A DNA stretch of 64,000 bases from Streptomyces sp. Je 1-79 (GTDB taxonomy: Bacteria > Actinomycetota > Actinomycetes > Streptomycetales > Streptomycetaceae), in assembly GCF_025195125.1 (NCBI RefSeq), contig NZ_JAMGSL010000019.1, positions 60,212 through 124,211 on the forward strand, written 5' to 3'. Positions 30,238 through 39,148 of this stretch are shown piece after piece. A model generated the notes under the pieces. It saw only the letters and a list, made by a program, of their open reading frames with translations. It was not told the DNA's origin and searched no databases. Made by a program: the position numbers and the translations under genes. The stretch's first letter is position 1. Every line of letters begins with the position of its first letter.

Positions 30238-31719
30238 TCACTTCTCTGCGTCGGAGACCACGATGTCGGTGGCCAGGCGGGAGCGGCGCATGCCGTACAG
30301 GAAGTAGAACACGAGGCCCGCGGCCATCCAGCAACCGAAGACCACCCAGGTGATCGAGTCGAGGCTGAACATGTTGTACACGCAGAAACCGAAGCCGAGG
30401 ATCGGGAAGGTCCAGCCGAGCGGCACGCGGAAGGTGCGGTCCATGGTGGGCCGGGAGCGGCGCAGCACGATCACCGCGATGTTGACCAGGGCGAAGGCGA
30501 ACAGGGTGCCGATGCTGGTGGCGTCGACGAGCTTGCCGAGGGGGATGACGGAGGCGAGGGCGCCGCAGAAGAGCGACACGATCACGGTGTTCACGCGCGG
30601 GGTGCCGGTCTTGCCGCTGACCTTGCCGAAGACCTTGGGCACGAGGCCGTCGCGGGACATCGCGAAGAGCACGCGGGTCTGGCCGTAGAGGACGGTCAGC
30701 ACGACGCTGGCGATCGAGATGACCGCGCCGGCGGCGAGCAGGGTGCCCCAGAACTTCTGACCGCTCACGTCGTTCATGATCGCGGCGAGCGGGGCCTCGG
30801 AGCCCTCGAAGTCCGTCCAGTTCCAGGCGCCGACGGCGACGGCCGCGACCAGGACGTAGAGGACGGTGACGATGAGCAGCGAGAGCATGATCGCGCGCGG
30901 GAGGTCGCGCTTCGGGTCCTTCGCCTCCTCGCCGGCGGTCGAGGCGGCGTCGAAGCCGATGTAGGAGAAGAAGAGGCTCGCGCCGGCGGCGCTGACGCCG
31001 GCCATCCCGAGCGGCATGAAGTCGGCGTAGTTGCCGGACTTGAAGCCCATGAAGCCGATGGCGCAGAAGAGCACGAGCGCGGCGATCTTCACGAACACCA
31101 TGACGGTGTTGACGAAGGCGGACTCGCGGGCGCCGCCGAGCAGGAAGACCATCGCGAGCAGCACGACGATCAGGCCCGGCAGGTTGATGATGCCGCCCTC
31201 ACCGGGTGCCGAGGAGAGCACGTCGGGGATGGTGACGCCGATCGTGCCGTCGAGCAGCTCGTTGAGGTACTCGCCCCAGCCGACCGCCACGGCGGCGACG
31301 GACACGCCGTACTCCAGGACCAGGCACCAGCCGCAGACCCAGGCGACGAGTTCACCCATCGTTGCGTACGCATACGAGTACGAGGAGCCGGCGACCGGTA
31401 TGGAGCCCGCCAGCTCGGCGTACGAGAGGGCGGAGAAGAGCGCCGTGAGACCGGCGATGACGAAGGCGATCGTGACCGCGGGGCCGGCCTTCGGAACGGC
31501 GTCGCCGAGGACGACGAAGATGCCGGTGCCGAGCGTGGCGCCGATGCTGATCATGGTCAGCTGCCACATCGAGAGCGTGCGCCTGAGCGAGCCGCCCTCG
31601 CCCTGGCCACCCTCGGCGACCAGGCGTTCTACCGGCTTGCGCCGGGTCAGGGCGGAGAGCCCGGAGGTCTTGGGGACGGTCGGCTCGGTGGCCGGTGAGG
31701 CTGTGCCTTGATCCAGCAC
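30238..31719 (-). CDS. APC-family amino-acid permease (cationic amino-acid transporter type)
   Basis: This 493-residue protein has 12 or so membrane helices. The GTG start at 31719 has AAGGAG 9 bp upstream. TLSMWQLTMISIGATLGTGI and GPAVTIAFVIAGLTALFSAL are the APC helix 1-2 motifs, and FFSYIGFDAASTAGEEAKDP is typical of cationic amino-acid transporters. It is in one transcription unit with the lrp gene and shares an operator array with davA, so lysine or another basic amino acid is a likely cargo. Proton coupling and direction (uptake) are inferred from the family. Confidence 0.87.
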   Translation of the reverse strand: MLDQGTASPATEPTVPKTSGLSALTRRKPVERLVAEGGQGEGGSLRRTLSMWQLTMISIGATLGTGIFVVLGDAVPKAGPAVTIAFVIAGLTALFSALSYAELAGSIPVAGSSYSYAYATMGELVAWVCGWCLVLEYGVSVAAVAVGWGEYLNELLDGTIGVTIPDVLSSAPGEGGIINLPGLIVVLLAMVFLLGGARESAFVNTVMVFVKIAALVLFCAIGFMGFKSGNYADFMPLGMAGVSAAGASLFFSYIGFDAASTAGEEAKDPKRDLPRAIMLSLLIVTVLYVLVAAVAVGAWNWTDFEGSEAPLAAIMNDVSGQKFWGTLLAAGAVISIASVVLTVLYGQTRVLFAMSRDGLVPKVFGKVSGKTGTPRVNTVIVSLFCGALASVIPLGKLVDATSIGTLFAFALVNIAVIVLRRSRPTMDRTFRVPLGWTFPILGFGFCVYNMFSLDSITWVVFGCWMAAGLVFYFLYGMRRSRLATDIVVSDAEK

Positions 31720-31889
31720 TGCGGAGGCTCCTTGATCGCTGCCTGTCGAAATGCGACGACCACGGCGGTACGCGGGCAGGACGAGCCGGCCCGCGAGGGA
31801 GGGGGAACCGCCGAGCAGGCGGTCGCCGCCACTCCTGGTACGAGGCACGAGCCTAAGCCCCCGCACTTCGCGCTCGTAATGCAGGGTTG

Positions 31890-31945
31890 TTGCGCACCAG
31901 CAGATGATCATTGCGCTCTTGGGGTCCAGGCGAGGAAACATTGCG
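31890..31945. promoter_or_regulatory. Three-site TTGCG array upstream of the permease-lrp unit
   Basis: TTGCGC occurs at 31890, 31911 and 31941 on the plus strand, in steps of 21 and 30 bp. The array starts 171 bp from the permease start. The rest of the 354-bp gap (31720-32073) holds no gene that I can see. The davA upstream region has the same arrangement. Confidence 0.55.
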
Positions 31946-32073
31946 CCCCACCGCATGAATCGGCACATTGGGGCGAGAAGCGGGGTGTGAAGCACTCGCG
32001 GCGTGCGCATTGACTCCTCGTGCGCGATGACCGAATCTGCGAGCCCGCTGCGTCACCTCGATCGGAGGCTTCG

Positions 32074-33063
32074 GTGGGCTGGCTGGACCCCACTCCCTAT
32101 CTGCGCGGCACGGCCTGGCTCGACGCCGGCCGTGCGGTCCGCGCCGACCCCGCCGACCTGGCCCGGCTGCCCTGGGACACCGCCGAGCGGGCCGCGCTGC
32201 CCATCGGCGTACGGGTGGAGTTCGTGGCCGCGCCCGGCACCCGGGCGGTCGAGCTGCGCTACCGCGCGGCCGTGCCGGGGTCGGGGGACGCGATGCGGGC
32301 CCTGCGGCACTGTTTCGCGCTGTGGCGGGACGGCCGGTGCGTGGGCGAGAGCTTCACGGAGCCGGCCGAGGAGGCGACGGTCACCCTCGAACTCCCTCCC
32401 GACGGAGGGACGTTCGCCGTCCACCTGCCGGAGAGCCAGGCGCCGGTGGTGCTCGGGCTGCAAGCGTGCGACGGCTCCCTCTCGCCCGCCCCCCGGCGGC
32501 CGCGCTGGCTCGTGCACGGCGACTCGATCACCGAGGGCTGGTGGTCGACCCGGCCCGCCCACTCCTGGCCGGCGACGGCCGGGCGGGCGCTCGGGCTGGA
32601 CACGGTCAACCTCGGCTTCGCGGGCGGGGCGCGCGGGGAGCTCCCCCTCGCCGAGCAGCTCGCAAGCCTCCCGGGGTCGCTCGTCACCCTGGCCTTCGGC
32701 ACCAACTGCTGGTCCAAGGCGCCCAGTTCGGCGGGGTGGCTGTACGAGACGGTGCGGGCGTACGTCGGCCTGGTGCGCCGGGGCCACCCGGACGCCCCGC
32801 TGCTGATCCTCTCCCCCGTGCTGCGGCCGGAGGCCGAGACCGCCCCCAATGCCCTGGGAGCCACCCTGGAGGACCTGCGCACGGCCATGGAGGACGCGGG
32901 CCGCGACCTGGCGGCGGAGGGCGACAGGCGGCTGCTCGTGCTCTCCGGGCGCCCCCTGATCGATGCCGAGGACCTGGCGGACGGCCTGCACCCCAACGAC
33001 CGCGGCCACGCCCGGATGGCCTCGGCGGTCGCGGACGCGCTGAGGCCGTACGTACCCCGGTGA
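32074..33063 (+). CDS. SGNH/GDSL-family hydrolase
   Basis: This 329-residue protein starts at GTG 32074 (GGAGG 5 bp upstream; GWLDPTPYLRGTAWLDAG). An N-terminal beta domain of about 145 residues precedes the SGNH fold: block I HGDSITEGWW with the nucleophile Ser, block II NLGFAGGARGEL, block III FGTNCW and block V DGLHPNDRGH with the catalytic Asp and His. No signal peptide is present, so it acts in the cytoplasm on an ester such as an acetylated sugar or lipid. The layout recalls two-domain acetylxylan-esterase-like enzymes. Substrate not assignable. Confidence 0.83.
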   Translation: MGWLDPTPYLRGTAWLDAGRAVRADPADLARLPWDTAERAALPIGVRVEFVAAPGTRAVELRYRAAVPGSGDAMRALRHCFALWRDGRCVGESFTEPAEEATVTLELPPDGGTFAVHLPESQAPVVLGLQACDGSLSPAPRRPRWLVHGDSITEGWWSTRPAHSWPATAGRALGLDTVNLGFAGGARGELPLAEQLASLPGSLVTLAFGTNCWSKAPSSAGWLYETVRAYVGLVRRGHPDAPLLILSPVLRPEAETAPNALGATLEDLRTAMEDAGRDLAAEGDRRLLVLSGRPLIDAEDLADGLHPNDRGHARMASAVADALRPYVPR

Positions 33064-33113
33064 GAGCCGCTCGTACGGCGCCGGGGCCCGTAGCTCGTAG
33101 CCCGTACGGAACG

Positions 33114-33151
33114 ACGAAGGCCCCCGCGAGTCGCCTCGCGGGGGCCTTCGT
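33114..33151. terminator. Bidirectional terminator hairpin
   Basis: A perfect 17-bp stem with a TCGC loop sits between the 3' ends of the SGNH hydrolase gene and guaB1, 8 bp before the guaB1 stop on its strand. It can end transcription from both sides. Confidence 0.8.
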
Positions 33152-33159
33152 ACGACCGG

Positions 33160-34602
33160 CTAGTTCCAGCTGGCGTGCAGCGGCTTGCCCTCGGCGTAAC
33201 CGGCGGCGCTCTGGATGCCGATCACGGCCTTCTCCTCGAACTCGGCCAGCGAGCCCGCACCCGCGTAGGTGCAGGAGGAGCGGACGCCCGCGATGATCGA
33301 GTCGATCAGGTCCTCGACGCCCGGGCGGGCCGGGTCGAGGAACATCCGGGAGGTCGAGATGCCCTCCTCGAAGAGGCCCTTGCGGGCGCGGTCGTAGGCC
33401 GACTCCTCGCTCGTGCGGTTCTGCACGGCGCGGGCCGAGGCCATGCCGAAGGACTCCTTGTACGGACGCCCGTCCGCGGTGTGCTGGAGGTCGCCCGGGG
33501 ACTCGTACGTCCCGGCGAACCACGAGCCGATCATCACGTTGGACGCGCCGGCGGCGAGCGCCATGGCGACGTCACGCGGGTGCCGGACGCCACCGTCGGC
33601 CCAGACGTGCTTGCCGTACTTCTTCGCCTCGGCGGCGCACTCCAGGACGGCGGAGAACTGCGGGCGGCCGACACCGGTCATCATGCGCGTGGTGCACATG
33701 GCGCCGGGGCCCACGCCGACCTTGATGATGTCCGCGCCGGCCTCGACGAGGTCGCGCACGCCCTCGGCGGCGACGATGTTGCCGGCGACGATCGGGACGT
33801 GCGGGTCGAGGCCGCGGACGGCCTTGATCGCGGCGATCATCGACTCCTGGTGGCCGTGCGCCGTGTCGATGACGAGCGTGTCGACGCCCGCGTCGAGGAG
33901 CTGCTTGGCCTTGCCCACGAAGTCGCCGTTGATGCCGACGGCGGCGGCGATGCGCAGCTTGCCGTCGGCGTCGGTCGCCGGGGTGTACAGGGTCGCCCGC
34001 AGGGCGCCCTTGCGGGTCAGGATGCCGACCAGGCGGCCGTCCTTGTCCACGGCCGGGGCGTAGCGGCGGTTGGCGTGGTCGAGGGTGTTGAACGCGTCGC
34101 GCGGCTCGATGTCGGCGTCGAGGAGCAGCAGGTCCTTCGACATGACCTCGGAGAGCTGGGTGAAGCGGTCCACGCCGGACAGGTCGGCGTCGGTGACCAC
34201 ACCGACCGGGCGGCGGTCCTCGTCGACGACGACGGCGGCGTCGTGCGCCCGCTTGGGCAGCAGCGAGAGCGCGTCGGCGACGGTCTGGTGCGGCGCGAGG
34301 ACGATCGGGGTGTCCAGGACGTGGTGGCGGCTCTTGACCCACGAGATGACGTCGGTGACGACCTCGATCGGGATGTCCTGGGGGATGACCACGAGGCCAC
34401 CGCGGCGGGCGACGGTCTCGGCCATACGGCGGCCGGCGATCGCGGTCATGTTGGCGACGACCAGCGGGATCGTCGTGCCGGTACCGTCCGGCGAGGCGAG
34501 GTCCACGGCCTGGCGGGAACCCACGGCCGAGCGGCTCGGCACCATGAAGACGTCGTCATACGTCAGGTCGTAGGGCGGCTTGACGTCATTGAGGAAACGC
34601 AC
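33160..34602 (-). CDS. guaB1: GuaB1-type IMP dehydrogenase-related protein (GMP reductase)
   Basis: This 480-residue TIM barrel starts at GTG 34602 (RFLNDVKPPYDLTYDDVFMV). It has a CBS pair inserted near 90-210 and the catalytic Cys loop VGPGAMCTTRMMTG, where IMPDH has GSICTTR. GSWFAGTYESPGDL marks the phosphate region. The mycobacterial protein of this subfamily was shown to be a GMP reductase, so conversion of GMP to IMP is more likely than IMPDH. It is monocistronic. Confidence 0.85.
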   Translation of the reverse strand: MRFLNDVKPPYDLTYDDVFMVPSRSAVGSRQAVDLASPDGTGTTIPLVVANMTAIAGRRMAETVARRGGLVVIPQDIPIEVVTDVISWVKSRHHVLDTPIVLAPHQTVADALSLLPKRAHDAAVVVDEDRRPVGVVTDADLSGVDRFTQLSEVMSKDLLLLDADIEPRDAFNTLDHANRRYAPAVDKDGRLVGILTRKGALRATLYTPATDADGKLRIAAAVGINGDFVGKAKQLLDAGVDTLVIDTAHGHQESMIAAIKAVRGLDPHVPIVAGNIVAAEGVRDLVEAGADIIKVGVGPGAMCTTRMMTGVGRPQFSAVLECAAEAKKYGKHVWADGGVRHPRDVAMALAAGASNVMIGSWFAGTYESPGDLQHTADGRPYKESFGMASARAVQNRTSEESAYDRARKGLFEEGISTSRMFLDPARPGVEDLIDSIIAGVRSSCTYAGAGSLAEFEEKAVIGIQSAAGYAEGKPLHASWN

Positions 34603-34707
34603 GTGCTGACATCCCAGTCGTTCGGATCGGCCCCTAGGCATTTCAGCCAGGGGAAAAAGCACGTAGTTCATTGTCCCACGCCAGTACGAATACCAGTCCC
34701 AGGCGAT

Positions 34708-35028
34708 TCATCCGAGGCTTGCGGCACCCGTCTTGTCGTTTCCTCCAAGAGCGAGGAGGACGGTGAGGCCGGTGGGGCTGGTGTCGGACGCCGTGGCGAA
34801 GACGTCGCGCGCGGTCTCCCAGTCGCGCGGCCTGGCCTCGGCGTAGCCCTGCCAGCCGGTGACGACGACGGCCACCGGCCCGGGGAGATCCGTCAGGCAG
34901 TCGGCGAGGGCGTCCCAGTTCCGTCCGAACCAGCCGGGAAGCCCGAGGGCGGCGGCGCAGCGGTCCATGAACCCGGCCTTGTCCACGATCCCGCTCAGGT
35001 CGAGGACGAGCGCGTCATCGAGCGTCAT
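34708..35028 (-). CDS. Barstar-family RNase inhibitor
   Basis: This 106-residue cytoplasmic protein starts ATG TLDDALVLDLSGIVDKAG. The barstar hallmark GLPGWFGRNWDALADCLTDL is intact, including the NWDAL helix that plugs the RNase active site. It overlaps the stop of the upstream RNase gene by 14 bp, so the two are translated together. It should protect the cell from RNase retained in or returning to the cytoplasm. Confidence 0.87.
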   Translation of the reverse strand: MTLDDALVLDLSGIVDKAGFMDRCAAALGLPGWFGRNWDALADCLTDLPGPVAVVVTGWQGYAEARPRDWETARDVFATASDTSPTGLTVLLALGGNDKTGAASLG

Positions 35029-35416
35029 CGGGTACCACCTCGCGGAAGCTCTCGTAGTGGTCGTCGGTGTAGAAGATCTCGCCGTCCCGCCCGATGACGA
35101 GGCGCCGTGCGCCGCGGTCGTCCGCGCCGGGGGTGCGGACGGTGTACTCGCGGTAGTGGCCGCGCTGCTGCCGCGGCAGGATCCGCTCGAAGTTGGAGAA
35201 GGTCGCGCCGTCCTTCTCGTACGGGAAGGGCCCGCCGCGCTCGATGAGTTCCAGGGTCGCCCGTGCCTCGGCGGGCAGGTCGTCGACCCGGACGGTCTCC
35301 AGCCCGGAGGAACCGGTGGGGGCGGGGGCGCCGTCACCGGCCGCGGTGGAGCAGCCGGCGAGTGCCGTGACGCACAGCACGAGCGCGAGGAGCGCGCGGA
35401 GTGTCCGGGGCAGCAT
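35015..35416 (-). CDS. Guanyl-specific RNase (RNase Sa-like) lipoprotein
   Basis: This 133-residue protein begins ATG LPRTLRALLALVLCVTALAG and has a lipobox (LAGC, Cys21), so it is probably anchored outside the membrane. The RNase N1/T1-type domain covers the rest: VRVDDLPAEARATLELIE, the catalytic Glu in FSNFERILP, YREYTVRTPG, Arg in GARRLVI and His in TDDHYESF match the active site of RNase Sa. It cleaves RNA after G. It is paired with an overlapping barstar gene. Most relatives are simply secreted; the lipoprotein form suggests surface display. Confidence 0.86.
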   Translation of the reverse strand: MLPRTLRALLALVLCVTALAGCSTAAGDGAPAPTGSSGLETVRVDDLPAEARATLELIERGGPFPYEKDGATFSNFERILPRQQRGHYREYTVRTPGADDRGARRLVIGRDGEIFYTDDHYESFREVVPDDAR

Positions 35417-35512
35417 GTCCTGACGATACCGGCGCGGGCCCCGCCGGTCCGGGTCCCGCGCAGGCGGCGCCGGACGCCCGGTCCGAGGCCGCGCGCGGCG
35501 GCAGCGGCGGCG

Positions 35513-36562
35513 TCAGACGCCGTCCGGGTCCTTCCGCTCCAGCGCGGGGCGCGGGCCGGGCGCGGACTCGGTGAGGAGGTAGTCGGCCGCCGCGCGGTCG
35601 GTCACGAGGCTGGTGACGAGTCCGGAGCGGAGCACCGCACCGATCGCCGCCGCCTTGCGCTGGCCGCCCGCGATCGCCACGACCTCGGGGATCCGGCGCA
35701 GCCGGTCCGCCTCGACCGTGATGCAGCGCTCGCCCAGGTCCCGCCCCACCCGGCGCCCGTCGGCGTCGAAGAGGTGTGCGGACATCTCGGCGGCGACGCC
35801 GAGGGAGGCGTAGTGGGCACGCTCCTCGTCCGTGAGCATGTCGTGCACGGTCGAGATGCCCGGCTCCCAGGAGCCGATGGAGACACAGGCGACGGTGACC
35901 TTGTCGAAGTACTCGAAGGCACGCGCGATGCCCGTCTGGTTGCGCAGCGCGGCCGCCGTGGCGGGGTCGGGCAGCAGCATCGGCGCGTAGATGGGGTGCG
36001 CCTCGCCGCCGGAGACCTGCGCGGCCCGGCGTACCGCCTCGACCGAGCCGCGCTCGGCGGTCCCGGCGTCGTACACACCGGTGAGCTGGACGACCGTGCA
36101 CGGGGGCAGCCGGTCGAGGGCGGCGGCCATGTGGATGGTCGAGCGGCCCCAGGCCAGGCCCAGGACGTCGCCCTCGTTGACCAGCTCGCCGAGCAGGTCG
36201 GCCGCGACCTCGCCGAGGTTCTCGGGGTCGGGCGACTCGTCCTCGCCCTCCGCCGGGGACTCGACGACGACGGCGTGGCGGAGCCCGTAGCGGGCACGGA
36301 GCGCGTCCGAGCGCTCCGCGTCCAGCTCGGCCGGGACGCGGATCTCGATCCGTACGAGGTCGCGTTCGAGCGCGGTCTCCAGGACCCGGGCCACCTTGAA
36401 GCGGCTCACGCCGAACTCCTCGGCGATCTGGATCTTGGACTTGCCCTCGAGGTAGAAACGGCGCGCCATGGCCGCCGCCTGCACCAGCTCCGCGGGTCCC
36501 ATCCGCAGGGCTGACCGTCCCGCCGAGATTCCCGCCACCGCGATCTCCTTAGCTCTGTTCAC
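35513..36562 (-). CDS. SorC-family sugar-binding transcriptional regulator
   Basis: This 349-residue protein has an N-terminal helix-turn-helix at about 28-65 (AMARRFYLEGKSKIQIAEEF, GVSRFKVARVLETALERDL). A C-terminal sugar-phosphate-binding domain follows, with LGLAWGRSTIHMAAAL and VAIAGGQRKAAAIGAVLRSG. The family senses phosphorylated sugars. The GTG at 36562 is used here; a start at MGPAELVQAAAMARRF, 20 codons later, is also possible. It lies just after rpe on the same strand, so a pentose-phosphate-type ligand is conceivable but unproven. Confidence 0.86.
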   Translation of the reverse strand: MNRAKEIAVAGISAGRSALRMGPAELVQAAAMARRFYLEGKSKIQIAEEFGVSRFKVARVLETALERDLVRIEIRVPAELDAERSDALRARYGLRHAVVVESPAEGEDESPDPENLGEVAADLLGELVNEGDVLGLAWGRSTIHMAAALDRLPPCTVVQLTGVYDAGTAERGSVEAVRRAAQVSGGEAHPIYAPMLLPDPATAAALRNQTGIARAFEYFDKVTVACVSIGSWEPGISTVHDMLTDEERAHYASLGVAAEMSAHLFDADGRRVGRDLGERCITVEADRLRRIPEVVAIAGGQRKAAAIGAVLRSGLVTSLVTDRAAADYLLTESAPGPRPALERKDPDGV

Positions 36563-36693
36563 GTACCGCTGCTCACGTGCCGCGTCGTGCTGCTGTCGTT
36601 CACACTCTGGACTCGCCGTTCATCCTGTCAGATCCGGCGGGTCACGATCGGTCCTGTCGGCCCTCCGACGGACCGCGTTCATCTGCCGGAGGC

Positions 36694-37377
36694 TCAGTGG
36701 CCACAGGCCCACGCCGCCGTGGCGGTCGCGGACTCGGCCTGCGCGCGCAGCGAGCGGACGGCCTCGGCCGGGTCCTGGGCGCCGTAGACCGCCGATCCCG
36801 CGACGAAGACGTCGGCACCGGCCTCGGCGCACCGCTCGATGGTGGATTCGGCGACCCCGCCGTCGACCTGCAGCCACAGCTCCAGTCCGTGCTTGGAGAT
36901 GAGCTCACGGGTGCGACGGATCTTGGGCAGCATGATGTCGAGGAAGGCCTGCCCGCCGAAGCCCGGCTCGACCGTCATGATCAGCAGCATGTCGAGCTCG
37001 GGGAGCAGGTCCTCGTACGGCTCGATGGGCGTCGCGGGCTTCAGGGCCATCGACGCCCTCGCCCCCTTGGCCCGGATCTCGCGCGCCAGCCGCACGGGGG
37101 CGGCGGCCGCCTCGACGTGGAAGGTGACGGAACCGGCGCCGGCCTCCACGTACTGCGGGGCCCAGCGGTCGGGGTCCTCGATCATGAGGTGGCAGTCCAG
37201 CGGCGTCTCCGTGGCCCGGGCGAGCGACTCGACGATCGGCACGCCGAGCGTCAGGTTGGGCACGAAGTGGTTGTCCATGACATCGACATGCAGCCAGTCG
37301 GCACCGTCGACCGCCTTCGCCTCCTCGGCGAGGCGGGCGAAGTCTGCGGACAGGATGCTGGGGTTGATCTGCGCCAT
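36694..37377 (-). CDS. rpe: Ribulose-phosphate 3-epimerase
   Basis: This 227-residue TIM-barrel enzyme starts ATG AQINPSILSADFARLAEE. The metal-binding motifs DWLHVDVMDNHFVPN and PLDCHLMIEDPD and the phosphate loop VDGGVAESTIERCAEAGADV are intact. It interconverts ribulose-5-phosphate and xylulose-5-phosphate in the pentose phosphate pathway. It is followed by the SorC regulator on the same strand, with a gap of 131 bp. Confidence 0.95.
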   Translation of the reverse strand: MAQINPSILSADFARLAEEAKAVDGADWLHVDVMDNHFVPNLTLGVPIVESLARATETPLDCHLMIEDPDRWAPQYVEAGAGSVTFHVEAAAAPVRLAREIRAKGARASMALKPATPIEPYEDLLPELDMLLIMTVEPGFGGQAFLDIMLPKIRRTRELISKHGLELWLQVDGGVAESTIERCAEAGADVFVAGSAVYGAQDPAEAVRSLRAQAESATATAAWACGH

Positions 37378-37551
37378 GTGCCAAGCCTGCCATGTTCTTG
37401 GGCACTTCTTTGCCGCAGAGCGGTTTCGGTCCCGGATCCGCGCGGGTTCGGTACGGATTCGGACCGGATTCGGGCCCGATGCCCCACGTGCTCCACGCGA
37501 TCCGCCGTCCACATGCCGGACAGGGTCCGGTCCGGACGTACGGCGCGCGTG

Positions 37552-37573
37552 CCCCGGGCCGCACGGCCCGGGG
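37552..37573 (-). terminator. Hairpin after rsmB
   Basis: CCCCGGGCC (37552-37560) pairs with GGCCCGGGG (37565-37573) across a GCAC loop, 14 bp past the rsmB stop. Downstream, before rpe, lies a run of CCGGATTCGG-type imperfect repeats of no clear role. Confidence 0.55.
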
Positions 37574-37587
37574 ACCCGATCCGGCCG

Positions 37588-39009
37588 TCAGGCGGTGCGG
37601 CGGAGCAGCGCCAGGTACATCGCGTCCGTGCCGTGGAGGTGCGGCCACAGCTGGACGTCCGGGCCCTCGCCGAGCGCGGGGACTTGGGGCATCAGCGGGC
37701 GGACGTCGATCCACTCCGCCTCGACCGCGGGGCCGCCGCGGCCCTTCAGGACGTCCTCGACGACCACGCGGGTCTCCGCGAGGTGCGGCGAGCAGGTCGC
37801 GTAGCCGACGACTCCACCGACGCGGACCGCCGACAACGCCTCGCGCAGCAGACCGCGCTGGAGCGGGGCGAAGCCGTCCAGGTCCTCCGGCCGGCGGCGC
37901 CAGCGGGCCTCGGGACGACGGCGCAGGGCGCCGAGACCCGAGCAGGGCACGTCCATGAGGACCCGGTCGAAGGAGCCGGGAAGCCACGGCGGGCGGGTGC
38001 CGTCGGCGGCGATGACCTGGTACGGGCCGGGGTTGCCGGCCAGCGCGCGCTCGACCAGACGAGCGCGGTGCGGCTGCTTCTCGGAGGCGAGCAGGGCGGC
38101 GCCGCGCTCCGCGGCCAGGGCGCCCAGCAGGGCGGCCTTGCCGCCGGGACCGGCGCAACCGTCGAGCCAGCGCTCGTCGCGGCCCTCCAGTGGCGCGTTG
38201 GCGAGTGCGATGGCGACCAGCTGGCTGCCCTCGTCCTGGACGCCCGCCCGCCCCTCCTTGACGGCCTCGATGGCCCCGGGCTCGCCGCCCTCGGCCAGCC
38301 GCACCGCGTAGGGCGACCAGCGGCCGGGCAGCGTGTCCTCGCCGGTGAGCTCGTCGGTGGTGGCGCGCCCCGGCCTGGCCACGAGCGTGACCTCGGGCCG
38401 CTCGTTGTCCGCCTCCAGGAGGTCCTCGATCCCGGCCCGGCCGCCGCCGAGGGCGTCCCAGAGCGCCGAGACGACCCAGCGGGGGTGGGAGTGGACGACC
38501 GCGAGGTGGTCCTCGGCGTCGTCCTCGTAGGGCGGCGCGACCTGCTCCACCCAGGTGTCGAGGTCGTGCTGCGAGATCTTCCGCAGAACGGCGTTCACGA
38601 ACTTGGCCCGTCCGTCGCCGAGCACCACCCGCGCCAGCTCCACGCTGGCCGACACGGCGGCGTGGGTCGGGATGCGGGTACCGAGGAGCTGGTGCGCGCC
38701 GAGCGAGAGGACGTCGAGGACGGGCGGGTCGACCTCCCGCAGCGGCCGGTCGATACAGGCCGACACGATGGCGTCGTAGGTGCCCTGGCGCCGCAGGGTG
38801 CCGTAGACCAGCTCGGTCGCGAGCGCGGCGTCACGGCCGTCGAAGCCGTCCTTCTCGCGGGCCTTCTTGAGCAGGGGCGGCAGGACGAGGTTCGCGTAGG
38901 CGTCCCGCTCGTCGACCGCCCTCAGCGCCTCGAAGGCCAGGATCCGGACGGGGTCCTTCTGGGGACGCCGGTACGGCTTGGGGGGACGGCGACGTGCCTG
39001 CTCGCTCAA
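37588..39009 (-). CDS. rsmB: 16S rRNA (cytosine-967-C5)-methyltransferase family protein
   Basis: This 473-residue protein has an N-terminal NusB-like RNA-binding domain (VRILAFEALRAVDERDAYAN, VLDVLSLGAHQLLGTRIPTH) and a C-terminal SAM-dependent methyltransferase. It has DGCAGPGGKAALLGALAAER, VLMDVPCSGLGALRRRPEAR with the nucleophilic Cys, and YATCSPHLAETR, where a second Cys replaces the usual TCTx spacing. The TTG at 39009 (GGAG 9 bp upstream) gives the start LSEQARRRPPKPYRRPQKDP. It follows fmt, as in many bacteria. Confidence 0.92.
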   Translation of the reverse strand: MSEQARRRPPKPYRRPQKDPVRILAFEALRAVDERDAYANLVLPPLLKKAREKDGFDGRDAALATELVYGTLRRQGTYDAIVSACIDRPLREVDPPVLDVLSLGAHQLLGTRIPTHAAVSASVELARVVLGDGRAKFVNAVLRKISQHDLDTWVEQVAPPYEDDAEDHLAVVHSHPRWVVSALWDALGGGRAGIEDLLEADNERPEVTLVARPGRATTDELTGEDTLPGRWSPYAVRLAEGGEPGAIEAVKEGRAGVQDEGSQLVAIALANAPLEGRDERWLDGCAGPGGKAALLGALAAERGAALLASEKQPHRARLVERALAGNPGPYQVIAADGTRPPWLPGSFDRVLMDVPCSGLGALRRRPEARWRRRPEDLDGFAPLQRGLLREALSAVRVGGVVGYATCSPHLAETRVVVEDVLKGRGGPAVEAEWIDVRPLMPQVPALGEGPDVQLWPHLHGTDAMYLALLRRTA

Positions 39010-39148
39010 AAGGTGCTCCGCGTGAGGAATGACGAGGTCGAACCCCCTCAGCCTACGTCCGCCGCGCCCCCACGCCGAAAACACCCCGGTCCGCACACCG
39101 AGAACGCCCGCCCGCCCCCGCCCTCCGCGGCGTGCGGGGGCGGGCAGA

